This document shows positions 1 through 7,113 of a DNA stretch of 16,088 bases, one piece after another. The translations under genes and the position numbers were made by a program. The notes below the pieces were generated by a model that saw only the letters and a list, made by a program, of their open reading frames with translations, made no database searches and was not told the origin of the DNA. How positions within the stretch are numbered: the stretch's first letter is position 1; every line of letters starts with the position of its first letter. The stretch is from Colivivens sp963645405 (GTDB lineage Bacteria > Bacteroidota > Bacteroidia > Bacteroidales > Bacteroidaceae): NCBI GenBank assembly GCA_963645405.1, contig CAVISR010000065.1, positions 1 through 16,088 of the forward strand, in the 5' to 3' direction.

Positions 1-2
1 TC

Positions 3-950
3 ATTCTTTGGTTGGGAGACACCATAAAAGGATGCTATGGCAAGACCTTGCAGCCCGAGGCCATCGACCTCATTGTCACCTTCCTCGCCCAGATCAAAGC
101 AGCAGAACTGTTGCCGATGCTCAAGGAGTTATACAATACCGGAGCCATCCCAAGCCTCGTTGTTGAGGGCGGTTTCAAGGAAGCACAAAAACTCCTCAAA
201 AAGGGAACCGACGACCTGCAGGTAAACTTCAAGGACATAAGGGAAATGCTGGGGGCACTCGCAGAACACGGGATCGAGTCCGACAGTCTCTTCTACGATG
301 ACGACGAAGAAGAAGATGATGATGATGATTATAAAGAAATAGTAAACAGAATAACCAATATTCCCGTGTACAAATACACGCTCGACATCACCCTCGACCA
401 CTCACCCCACGAGGTGTACCGCCAGTTGGAAGTGCCCTCCGACATCACCCTGGCAGCACTGGGAGAGATACTCGTTGCAGCCGTGGGATGGGAAGGCGAA
501 CATCAGCACCAGTTCATTGCCAACAAGGGCAAAGACTACTATGGCATACCCCAGAAATCCTATGGACTGGATTACGACTACGATACCCGTCACTATTGCG
601 TCGAGGACCTGCTGAAGAGAGTGGGCAGCAAACTCAGTTGGGAATACGATTTTGGCGATTCCTGGCTTCACACCATAAAGCTCGTAGCCAAGGAGAAAGT
701 GGAAGACTCCTCCGACATCAAGATAAGACTCACCAAGGGCAGCGGTGCATGTCCACCCGAAGACTGTGGAGGAGTGTGGGGGTATGAAGACCTGCTGCGC
801 ATAATCAATGACCCCGAGGACGAGGAATACGAAGACCAGATGGAATGGTTGGGCGGAAGTTTCGACCCCGACAAGTTCGACAAACGCTTCGCACAAGCCC
901 TCATCAACGACTGCGTCAGCCAAATCAAACCGCTCCGATTCGGCAAATGA
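3..950 (+). CDS. Plasmid pRiA4b ORF-3-like protein, probably 5' partial
   Basis: The C-terminal part (about residues 115-295, counted from the TTG at 12) matches the pRiA4b ORF-3 family. It begins IPVYKYTLDITL, has WEYDFGDSWLH at 210-220 and GACPPEDCGGVWGYEDL at 245-261, and ends near FDPDKFD. The family is widespread, is sometimes found with mobile elements, and has no established biochemical role. The first ~95 residues look helical and are joined to the domain by a very acidic Asp/Glu linker (residues 96-106) encoded by a GAT/GAA-rich run near 298-332. The only start inside the window is a TTG at 12; the frame is open to the left edge and the next in-frame ATG is at residue 36. I therefore think the true start lies outside the window. 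The frame stays open after the TGA at 948-950 as far as 1184. Family call is fairly sure; function is unknown. Confidence 0.8.
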   Translation: MLWLGDTIKGCYGKTLQPEAIDLIVTFLAQIKAAELLPMLKELYNTGAIPSLVVEGGFKEAQKLLKKGTDDLQVNFKDIREMLGALAEHGIESDSLFYDDDEEEDDDDDYKEIVNRITNIPVYKYTLDITLDHSPHEVYRQLEVPSDITLAALGEILVAAVGWEGEHQHQFIANKGKDYYGIPQKSYGLDYDYDTRHYCVEDLLKRVGSKLSWEYDFGDSWLHTIKLVAKEKVEDSSDIKIRLTKGSGACPPEDCGGVWGYEDLLRIINDPEDEEYEDQMEWLGGSFDPDKFDKRFAQALINDCVSQIKPLRFGK

Positions 951-1001
951 CAACCGTGGCGAAAGCCCCTGAAAACTCAGAAGTTCCGGATATCCCTCAA
1001 T

Positions 1002-1029
1002 TTTGCCACGAGAAAAAAAACGTGGCAAA
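1002..1029. other. Perfect 9-bp stem-loop with an A-rich loop
   Basis: TTTGCCACG (1002-1010) and CGTGGCAAA (1021-1029) are exact reverse complements around a 10-nt loop that is nearly all A. No T-run follows on the plus strand, so it is not a standard intrinsic terminator for the upstream gene. It could be an mRNA hairpin, a protein-binding inverted repeat or a weak terminator. A related string (CCGTGGCGAAAGCCC) occurs at about 955-969, just after the upstream stop codon. The inverted repeat is certain; its role is not. Confidence 0.5.
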
Positions 1030-1066
1030 GCCCTATCCCGTTGATACGGCAGGCAAGAAACACATT

Positions 1067-1102
1067 ATATAATATGGAAAAGAAATATAATATGGAGAAG
1101 AA
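1067..1102 (+). repeat. 18-bp tandem duplication containing two ATG codons
   Basis: Two adjacent 18-bp units (1067-1084 and 1085-1102) differ at one base (A versus G). Each contains ATAATATGGA. The unit is six codons long, so the reading frame of the small ORF starting at 1074 is kept. The duplication gives that ORF two possible start codons, at 1074 and 1092. Confidence 0.7.
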
Positions 1103-1184
1103 GAACTCAGTGAAAATGCCTGCCGCAGGCGGCAAGATGCAAAAGGAACAGGCAGTTTCCACAAAACCGATTGAACAGGCATGA
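1074..1184 (+). CDS. Possible 36-aa small ORF coupled to ogt
   Basis: ATG at 1074 to TGA at 1182-1184 gives 36 residues, Lys-rich and hydrophilic, starting MEKKYNMEKKN and ending KPIEQA. I recognise no domain, signal peptide or membrane segment. The TGA overlaps the ATG of the alkyltransferase gene at 1181 (ATGA), the classic layout of translational coupling, so it may act as a leader that sets translation of the next gene. The first codons lie in the 18-bp tandem duplication, so ATG 1092 is an alternative start. Against it being a gene: it is short, has no recognised homologue, and its frame is simply the continuation of the frame open since the upstream gene's stop codon. Treat it as a candidate only. 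Confidence 0.35.
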   Translation: MEKKYNMEKKNSVKMPAAGGKMQKEQAVSTKPIEQA

Positions 1185-1720
1185 ACCGACCCATCTGCAT
1201 ACAATACTACGATTCCCCTTGCGGACAAATCATACTCGCATCAGTAGGCGATGAACTCTGTCTGTGCGACTGGAACAACTGCCCGTGTGCTGAGCGCAAC
1301 AAACGCCGGCTCGTGCGACTGCTCAACGCAGAGTTCAAAGAACAGCCGTCGGCAGTGCTCCTACGCACAAAGACCCAACTCGATGAATACTTTGCAGGCA
1401 AGCGCCGCACCTTCAGCATCCCCCTGCATCCCGTAGGCACCGACTTCCAGAGACAGGTGTGGGACGCCCTGCTTCAAATCCCCTACGGCGAGACCCGAAC
1501 CTACAAAGACATCGCCCTGCGCGTGGACACACCCAAAGGTATCCGCGCCGTGGCGCAAGCCATCGGAGCCAATGGCATCGGCATCCTCATCCCCTGCCAC
1601 CGCGTCATCGGTTCCGACCACAGTCTCACCGGCTTTGCCGGAGGACTCAATGCCAAATGCCTGCTGCTCGGACTCGAAAGCCACGGCACGCACAAGGACA
1701 CAGAGGTTTTACAACATTAA
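1181..1720 (+). CDS. ogt: Methylated-DNA--protein-cysteine methyltransferase
   Basis: A 179-aa suicide DNA-repair protein that takes the alkyl group from O6-alkylguanine (and O4-alkylthymine) onto its own cysteine. The active-site block is GILIPCHRVIG, with PCHRV at 138-142 and the acceptor Cys at 139. Upstream are the helix-turn-helix residues YGETRTYKDIA (102-112) and KGIRAVAQAIGAN (119-131), holding the probable Arg finger (R122) and the Asn hinge (N131). LLLGLE near 161-166 supplies the conserved Glu. The length fits stand-alone Ogt/MGMT enzymes; there is no Ada N-terminal domain. The usual ANP after AIG is ANG here, a mild variation. ATG 1181 overlaps the stop of the preceding small ORF. 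Downstream is a gap to a convergent gene. Family assignment is secure; ogt is used as the generic symbol. Confidence 0.95.
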   Translation: MNRPICIQYYDSPCGQIILASVGDELCLCDWNNCPCAERNKRRLVRLLNAEFKEQPSAVLLRTKTQLDEYFAGKRRTFSIPLHPVGTDFQRQVWDALLQIPYGETRTYKDIALRVDTPKGIRAVAQAIGANGIGILIPCHRVIGSDHSLTGFAGGLNAKCLLLGLESHGTHKDTEVLQH

Positions 1721-1808
1721 TCTCCGTGTAATGGACCATTAATCTTTCATTAACCCAACTTTGACCCACTAACCTTGTTTTTATTTGCGCGAAGCGAATT
1801 TTTCGAAT

Positions 1809-1898
1809 CCATCCGGATGGGAGCGCTGAAATGCGAGCTGGAATAGGAGTCAGCCGTCTCCGACGGCGTAGACGATGACGTTCGAGCGACAGCTCGCA
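1809..1898 (+). repeat. Structured dispersed repeat, copy A
   Basis: Parts in order: a perfect 12-bp palindrome CCATCCGGATGG (1809-1820); GAGCG; the string AATAGGAGTCA (1842-1852); a hairpin with 6-bp stem GCCGTC/GACGGC and loop TCC (1853-1867). A 9-bp stem TGCGAGCTG (1832-1840) with CAGCTCGCA (1890-1898) could close the second half into a multi-branched fold. Copies B and C share the order palindrome, AAYAGGAGYYA, then a TCC-loop hairpin, with different but still paired stem bases. That points to selection on structure. It resembles REP-type elements in style; I do not recognise a named family. Confidence 0.6.
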
Positions 1899-1935
1899 AA
1901 TGTTTTACAACCCACAAACCTTCACTCGCTTTAAC

Positions 1936-1983
1936 GCTCTCGGAGAGAGCTAGCTCCTATTGCCAGCCCGCTCCGTCCGGACG
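1936..1983 (-). repeat. Structured dispersed repeat, copy B (inverted)
   Basis: Read on the minus strand: palindrome CGTCCGGACG (1983-1974), GAGCGGGCTGGC, then AATAGGAGCTA, then a hairpin with 6-bp stem GCTCTC/GAGAGC and loop TCC (1950-1936). It matches copy A in order and in the AATAGGAG string, while both stems carry coordinated base changes. It lies about 38 bp from copy A and points the other way, just beyond the 3' end of the phosphatase gene. Confidence 0.6.
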
Positions 1984-2002
1984 ATGGTAGAATGATTCGT
2001 GA

Positions 2003-3376
2003 TTACTTTTTCCTGCGTTTCTCTTTGGGCTGTGACTTCGACTGTGACTTCGGCTGAGACTTTGATTGTACTCTTGTCTGTGCATTCGGGTATTGTTCGT
2101 CGAAGTCGGCAAGTTTCTTTTCGAAATAGTGCTTGAAGTCGGTCCATTTGTAGTAGGGGAAATTGTCGGTAGGGAGTGGAAGGGTGGCTTCGGCTTCGTT
2201 GAGCAGGGCTTTCATCAGGATGTCGCCCTTGCCGCTCTTGGGACGGTAGAACACAAGCTGGATGTTGCACCCCATGGGATAGATGCGGTAGTTGACCCAC
2301 TTCTCGTCGAGGGTGGCGAGGTCGTCCACCTGGCGTCCGCAACTGTCGAGCTCGAGCAGGCATGCCAGCGGCATCACGCAGATTTCGTGTCCGAAACGGA
2401 GAGTGGCTCCGTTCCAGTCGGTCTTGCCGACGATGGTGTCGGCTGTGGCCAGGATGTTCTTCAGGAGGTTTTCCTGACTGAAGGGCATGATGCCTCCGGT
2501 CTGGGGTGCGGCTCCGTAGCCCAGGTACCAGTCGATGTTCTTTATCTTCCAGAGGTCGTAGATTTCTTCTTTGGTGAAGAGGTCCATGAAGTCGATGTCG
2601 GTGTCATGGCTCTGCATGTTGGTTGCCATCTCGAAGGTGTGGCGCATGAAGCTGTTGGCATCGATGCTGTCGCGGATGTACTGTGGGTCGTTGAACAGCT
2701 GGGAGCAGAAGCGGTCGGGATGTGCGTACTCGCGCTTGGCGTTGGCTACTGCCTCCTGGCGCGCACGGTTGTTGCCCTGGCGTGCCACTTCCCCACTCCA
2801 CCCCTGGTTGAGATAGTACTGGAAGCTCTCGCTCACGTCGTTGTGCATACGGGTATTGGGGTTGTATGCCATGATTTCCTCGCACTCGGCTGTCATGCTG
2901 AGGATGCAGCGCAGGACAACGGTGCTGCGGGCATCGACGTAGGGTGTGCCTTTGAACACGCTGGGGAAGTGCTCGGTCATGCGCTTGCCTATCTGATGGT
3001 GCTGGCGCTCGCCAACGGTGGTGAGGTCGCCCAGACGTCCGATGGTGGTGGGATAGAACTCCTGCATGTCGTCAAGCACTTGCTTGCCTTTGGCTGTCAG
3101 CTTGCCGAGTCGGTCTGCCTTCCCGAGTATGGCGATGAGGTTGGAATAGTCCCAGTCGCTCAGCAGCCAGCGTGAACCGTGGCGTCCGTAGTGGCTGATG
3201 TAGAACGGTTCGTAGCCTTTGGGGGATTTGGTGAGTGGTTTGACTGGGTCGAGGTAGGCAAGATAGTTGCCGCCTGCGCGCAAGGGATTTTCATAGATTT
3301 CTTCACGCGCTGTCTGTGCCTGGAGCATCGGGAGGGATGCCAGTGCAAGGGTAAGGGTAAGAAAGATTTTCTTCAT
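2003..3376 (-). CDS. Secreted histidine-type phosphatase (MINPP/phytase-like)
   Basis: A 457-aa branch-2 histidine phosphatase, predicted to hydrolyse phosphomonoesters, with inositol phosphates as a plausible substrate. A signal peptide (MKKIFLTLTLALASLPMLQAQ, cut near residue 21) sends it to the periplasm or beyond. The catalytic motif RHGSRW is at 65-70, with the nucleophile His66. A second Arg block DARSTVVLR is at 148-156, and the distal GHE motif (329-331) supplies the acid/base residues. The last ~25 residues are a Ser/Lys/Gln tail with KSQP/KSQS repeats and a basic end. The frame could extend 61 codons upstream, but that stretch covers the promoter and lacks protein character; ATG 3376 starts a proper signal peptide. 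It is probably transcribed alone: a terminator separates it from the efflux operon. The phytase-like substrate is inference. Confidence 0.88.
   Translation of the reverse strand: MKKIFLTLTLALASLPMLQAQTAREEIYENPLRAGGNYLAYLDPVKPLTKSPKGYEPFYISHYGRHGSRWLLSDWDYSNLIAILGKADRLGKLTAKGKQVLDDMQEFYPTTIGRLGDLTTVGERQHHQIGKRMTEHFPSVFKGTPYVDARSTVVLRCILSMTAECEEIMAYNPNTRMHNDVSESFQYYLNQGWSGEVARQGNNRARQEAVANAKREYAHPDRFCSQLFNDPQYIRDSIDANSFMRHTFEMATNMQSHDTDIDFMDLFTKEEIYDLWKIKNIDWYLGYGAAPQTGGIMPFSQENLLKNILATADTIVGKTDWNGATLRFGHEICVMPLACLLELDSCGRQVDDLATLDEKWVNYRIYPMGCNIQLVFYRPKSGKGDILMKALLNEAEATLPLPTDNFPYYKWTDFKHYFEKKLADFDEQYPNAQTRVQSKSQPKSQSKSQPKEKRRKK
2028..2075 (-). repeat. 12-bp tandem repeats encoding the KSQP tail
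   Basis: Units of 12 bp at 2028-2039, 2040-2051 and 2052-2063, and a more degenerate one at 2064-2075, run through the 3' end of the phosphatase gene. On the plus strand the core is CTGTGACTTC. Each unit is four codons, so unit gain or loss changes tail length without breaking the frame. Confidence 0.65.
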
Positions 3377-3419
3377 GTTTACTGTTGATGGTCTTTTGAT
3401 TGATAATTTATTGAGCATA

Positions 3420-3451
3420 CAAATTAAGCGTTTATTTTCGGAATAATCAAA
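3420..3451 (-). promoter_or_regulatory. Bacteroidetes-type promoter of the phosphatase gene
   Basis: On the minus strand TTTG (3451-3448), a 20-nt spacer and TTAATTTG (3427-3420) match the consensus TTTG-N19..21-TAnnTTTG with one mismatch at the second base of the -7 box. The start codon is about 44 nt downstream of the box. It lies just after the terminator of the upstream operon, which supports independent transcription. Confidence 0.6.
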
Positions 3452-3465
3452 TTTCCGGCAAGAAA

Positions 3466-3496
3466 AAAAGCAGTCAACGGCTGATTGACTGCTTTT
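3466..3496 (-). terminator. Intrinsic terminator of the efflux operon
   Basis: A perfect 12-bp inverted repeat, AAAAGCAGTCAA (3466-3477) and TTGACTGCTTTT (3485-3496), encloses a 7-nt loop. On the minus strand the stem runs into seven T residues (3469-3463), as expected for a Rho-independent terminator. It lies 43 nt past the stop of the PII-like gene, before the promoter of the phosphatase gene. Confidence 0.8.
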
Positions 3497-3539
3497 GGAG
3501 TATGCTGACGGACGATTATGCAATGTCCGCAGGGAACTG

Positions 3540-3833
3540 TCAGATGGTTTTCTCCACATCCCAGGTGAAGGCTCTCAAGCCCAGGAGCGGACTGTCTTCA
3601 TCCACTTTATGGAGACGGGCGAGCAGGTTTTCTGCCTGCTGGTCGTCGACAATGGTGAGGACGGAACTGTTGTTTGATGGCCAGGCATGGGAGCCGAGGT
3701 GTGGGTCGCCGGTCTTTGTGCCGCGTCCGCCGGTGAGCGGAAACAGGGTGTAGCCTCTGACGTTGGTTGCCTCGAGCACTTCGATGACATTGTCGTGGTG
3801 TGCCTGGTCGTATGATATAAATACTGCTTTCAT
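3540..3833 (-). CDS. PII-like small protein of the RND operon
   Basis: A 97-aa protein with no signal peptide or membrane segment, so cytosolic. The pattern resembles a compact PII/PII-like ferredoxin fold: MKAVFISYDQ first strand, helix IEVLEAT, GYTLFPLTGGRG (28-39) in place of the PII GxxG...GRG segment, a short loop with HLGSHAW, then a strand and helix (SVLTIVDDQQAENLLARL) and a final strand. Family members usually bind nucleotides or other small ligands and tune a partner protein. It is the last gene of the efflux operon, 60 nt after the pump gene. The gap holds a small stem (GGCGG 3866-3870 with CCGCC 3881-3885). I infer it may sense a ligand and modulate the pump. PII-like assignment is moderately sure; function is unproven. 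Confidence 0.65.
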   Translation of the reverse strand: MKAVFISYDQAHHDNVIEVLEATNVRGYTLFPLTGGRGTKTGDPHLGSHAWPSNNSSVLTIVDDQQAENLLARLHKVDEDSPLLGLRAFTWDVEKTI

Positions 3834-3893
3834 ATTCTCTGTGTTATGAATGTCTGTTGTTTTGGGGCGGCTGTGGTGAACCGCCTCCAGTTA

Positions 3894-6800
3894 TCAAATT
3901 TCCTCGTCGAGGTGTTTGGTCTTGTGGTCGCCTGTGAAGAACTGTTCCTCGGATGCATGGTCTTTCCAGTATGCATTGAGTTCGCGCTGTTCCTTCATCT
4001 GCTTACGCTTTCTCTTGATGCCGACTGCTCCGAAGATGCAGAACATGGCAGGGGTGTAGATAAGGGTAAGGACGGTGGCTACGGTAAGACCTCCGATGAC
4101 GCTGATACCGAGCGGACGCCACATCTCAGCACCGACACCATGGCTCACTGCCATAGGCACCATACCGAGGATGGTGGTGAGGGTGGTCATGAGCACTGGG
4201 CGCAGACGGCTGCGTGCTGCCACCACTGCGGAGCGGATGAGTCCGAAGCCTCGTTCGCGCATCAACTGGGTGTAGTCGATGAGCACGATACCTGTCTTCA
4301 CCACGATACCGATCAGCATGATTCCTCCGAGCATTGACATGACGTTAAGGCTGGTTCCGGTCATCACAAGTGCAAGGATGACACCTGAGAATGCGAAGAC
4401 CACGGAAATCATGATGATGAACGGATAGGTCAACGATTCGAACTGGGCTGCCATGACGATGAACACGAGCATGACGATGAGGATTCCGAGTGTACCGAGG
4501 TCGCGGTTACTGTCTTGCTGGTCTTCGTAGGAACCTGCTACCTGGATGCTTATGTCGTTGGGGATGTTCATCTTCCCGATGATGCTGTTGCCAAGTGCCA
4601 CACCGTCGGAAAGGGCTTCGCCATCGGCAAGCACTGCATTGACAGTGACGATACGCTGACGGTCCTTACGCTCGATGGTTGGCGGGATGGATGATTCCTC
4701 GACTGTGGCAATGTCGCGGATTCGGATGTTCTTGCCCGAACCGTTGGGGATGAGCATGTTCTCCACATCCTCGACTGACACACGGTCCTTCACTTCGTAG
4801 CGCACCTTGATGTCGTATTCCTCTCCATCCTCACGATAGTAGGAAAGGAGTGAGCCGGTGATGAGGTTGCGCACGCTTGAGGCTGCGGTTGAGAGTCCGA
4901 GTCCTTCGTTTGCCAGTTTCTCGCGGTCGAAATTGATGACCAGTTCAGGCTGATAGTCGGAACGGGACACAAGGCTCTGTGTGATTATAGGGCTTTCCTT
5001 CAACTTGTTGCTCAATTCGGTTGCAACATCGTAGGTCTTCTCCAAATCATATCCGTAGATTTCGAACGATGCCATTTGCTGTCCACCCATTGACGAGTTG
5101 GAACCGCCCATCATGACATTGTACTTTGAAAGTTCAGGGATATCCTTGCAGTCCTTACGCATCTCGTCGCAAATCTGTGCCAAGCCTTCTTCACGTTGGT
5201 TTGACGCCACGAACTTGATGTTGAAGGAGATGATGTGTGCACCGTTGTCGGAGAGTGATGCAAAGGTATTGTCGTCGCCTGCCTGACCAACTGTGAAGTT
5301 ACAAGCAAGGAGTTTGTCACCATAGCGCTTCATCCATTTGTCGGACAAGTTCTTTGCCAGTTCCTCGGCTTTCTCCACACGTGTACCGATTGGCAACTGG
5401 AGGGTGATACCCACACGGCCGGAGTCGTTGGCCGGGAAGAACTCGCTCTTCAGTCCGCATATCTGCATGATGGTAATACTCAGGACGAAGAACACTACGC
5501 ATCCTATCATGACGGTCCAGCGGTGGCGTACAGACCAGTTGATTCGGCGCTCATACCAGCGGTCGAGTCCGTCGAGCGCACGCTGGATAGGACCATAGAG
5601 GGTCTTGAACATCTTGCTCTGCTTCTTCTGCAGACGGAGCATCTGGGCACAAAGCATAGGTGTGAACGAGAGGGCTGAAGTGGTTGATATGGTCATGATG
5701 ATACACATCATCCATCCCAACTGCTTGAAAAGCACTCCTGACATACCCGACACCATGGTCAGAGGGAAGAACACGGCAATCATGGTGAGTGTGGACGCAA
5801 TGACGGAGATTGTCACCTCATTGGTGGCATGGATAGCCGCTTGTTTCGGGTCGGAACCTCGCTCGATGTGTGTCGTCACGTTCTCCAACACCACGATGGC
5901 ATCGTCCACCACGTTACCTATCGCGATTGACAGACAGGACAGTGACACGATGTTGAGCGAACCGCCTGTTGCATACAGATAGATGAACGAGGCAATCAAC
6001 GACATCGGAATGGTGATGGCGACAATCAATGTGGCACGCCAACGGCCGAGGAAGACGAACACGACGAGAACCACGAACACCATGGCATAGCCGATGGTCT
6101 CTCCCAATGAGTTCACCGTGTCGGTGATGTTGTCGGACGTATTGACGATGATGCCCAACTTGACGTCGGACGGCAGGTTCTTCTGAAGTGTAGGCAACAT
6201 GTCCATGACTTTGTTGGAGATACCCACTGAGTTGGATCCCGACTGTTTCTGGACAATGATCATCGCACCTTGCACGCCGTTGGTGTAGGTACGCTGTGCA
6301 CGTTCCTCCACATCGTCGACGATGCGCGCAACGTCTCTCAGATAGACTACAGCGCCGTTGTGAGTACCTACCACCACGTTGAGCATCTGCTGCGGGTCGG
6401 TGAACTCACCTTCCACACGAACTGTGTAGGTCTGGGTACCGATATCCACCGTACCGCCAGTGACGTTCTTGTTCTCGGCTGCGATGGCTTGGCTGACCTG
6501 GGCTGCACTCAACTCGTATGCCTCCATCTTGTTGGCATCCATATAGACGTTGATTTCACGCTCAGGTGCACCTGATATTGACACCGTACCGACTCCGTCG
6601 ACACGTGCAAGTGGGTTTGCCACGTTGTCGTCCAATATCTTGTAGAGTGCTTTCTGGCTTTCGTGTGCCTGTGCCGACAGAATGATGATAGGAATCATAT
6701 CGGTTGAGAACTTGAACAGGATTGGGTCGTTCGCATCCGTAGGAAGTGAGTTGGACACCATATCCAGTTTGTCGCGCACATCATTGGTCAAGTCGTCAAT

Positions 6801-7100
6801 ATCGTATCCGTATTCAAACTCGAGGGTAAGCACTGACACATTCTCCTTTGAGTTGGATGTGATGTGCTTGAGGTGTTCCACTGAGTTGAGGGTGTTCTCG
6901 AGCGGACGCGTCACGTTGTTCTCAATATCACTTGCCGATGCTCCGTTGTAGTAGGTCAAAATCATGATTGTATTCGTATCGATGTCCGGATACAAGTCGA
7001 TAGGCAACTTCAACAGTGAGAAGAGACCCAGGATTATGACCGCAAGGAAGCAGAGGCTCGTCATTATCGGGCGTTTCACCGCCCCTTCATATAAACTCAT
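3894..7100 (-). CDS. RND efflux pump, inner-membrane permease (HAE type)
   Basis: A 1068-aa proton-driven exporter of the AcrB/MexB family, usual length for it. The layout is the standard doubled one: TM1 at about 10-30, a large periplasmic porter region, TM2-6 at about 336-485, TM7 near 530-548, a second periplasmic region, and TM8-12 from about 870 to 1027. The proton-relay residues are present: Asp399-Asp400 in IGNVVDDAIVVLEN, Lys935 in GIVVKTGIV, and Arg967 in SRLRPVLMT, matching AcrB D407/D408, K940 and R971. A double Asp in TM4, rather than the metal-pump pattern, argues for drugs, bile-type detergents or other organic substrates. The gene follows the membrane-fusion gene by 13 nt, in an operon with the outer-membrane channel and a PII-like gene. 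Start ATG 7100 gives the typical MSLYEGAVKRPIMTS N-terminus. No truncation or frameshift. Confidence 0.95.
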   Translation of the reverse strand: MSLYEGAVKRPIMTSLCFLAVIILGLFSLLKLPIDLYPDIDTNTIMILTYYNGASASDIENNVTRPLENTLNSVEHLKHITSNSKENVSVLTLEFEYGYDIDDLTNDVRDKLDMVSNSLPTDANDPILFKFSTDMIPIIILSAQAHESQKALYKILDDNVANPLARVDGVGTVSISGAPEREINVYMDANKMEAYELSAAQVSQAIAAENKNVTGGTVDIGTQTYTVRVEGEFTDPQQMLNVVVGTHNGAVVYLRDVARIVDDVEERAQRTYTNGVQGAMIIVQKQSGSNSVGISNKVMDMLPTLQKNLPSDVKLGIIVNTSDNITDTVNSLGETIGYAMVFVVLVVFVFLGRWRATLIVAITIPMSLIASFIYLYATGGSLNIVSLSCLSIAIGNVVDDAIVVLENVTTHIERGSDPKQAAIHATNEVTISVIASTLTMIAVFFPLTMVSGMSGVLFKQLGWMMCIIMTISTTSALSFTPMLCAQMLRLQKKQSKMFKTLYGPIQRALDGLDRWYERRINWSVRHRWTVMIGCVVFFVLSITIMQICGLKSEFFPANDSGRVGITLQLPIGTRVEKAEELAKNLSDKWMKRYGDKLLACNFTVGQAGDDNTFASLSDNGAHIISFNIKFVASNQREEGLAQICDEMRKDCKDIPELSKYNVMMGGSNSSMGGQQMASFEIYGYDLEKTYDVATELSNKLKESPIITQSLVSRSDYQPELVINFDREKLANEGLGLSTAASSVRNLITGSLLSYYREDGEEYDIKVRYEVKDRVSVEDVENMLIPNGSGKNIRIRDIATVEESSIPPTIERKDRQRIVTVNAVLADGEALSDGVALGNSIIGKMNIPNDISIQVAGSYEDQQDSNRDLGTLGILIVMLVFIVMAAQFESLTYPFIIMISVVFAFSGVILALVMTGTSLNVMSMLGGIMLIGIVVKTGIVLIDYTQLMRERGFGLIRSAVVAARSRLRPVLMTTLTTILGMVPMAVSHGVGAEMWRPLGISVIGGLTVATVLTLIYTPAMFCIFGAVGIKRKRKQMKEQRELNAYWKDHASEEQFFTGDHKTKHLDEEI

Positions 7101-7113
7101 AGTATATTATCTC

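Larger units (their letters stand above)
1721..2002. other. Convergent intergenic region with paired inverted repeats
   Basis: This 282-bp gap lies between the stop codons of ogt (plus) and the phosphatase gene (minus). It has no convincing ORF. It contains two copies of a structured repeat in opposite orientation (1809-1898 and 1936-1983) and a short interrupted palindrome TAATGG-A-CCATTA at 1729-1741. No ordinary hairpin plus T-run terminator was seen for either gene, so the repeats may serve as transcript ends. Confidence 0.6.

Noticed and set aside
402..1028. Minus-strand ORF of 208 codons opposite the pRiA4b ORF-3-like gene
   Set aside because: No domain or start context; the plus strand carries the family motifs.
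2066..3175. Long plus-strand ORF (369 codons) opposite the phosphatase gene
   Set aside because: It is a mirror of the coding strand's codon pattern, Val/Gly/Leu-rich with no domain, while the minus strand encodes a clear signal peptide, RHGSRW and GHE motifs.
3377..3559. Longer N-terminus (61 residues) for the phosphatase
   Set aside because: It overlaps the promoter and the upstream operon's terminator; ATG 3376 begins a proper signal peptide.
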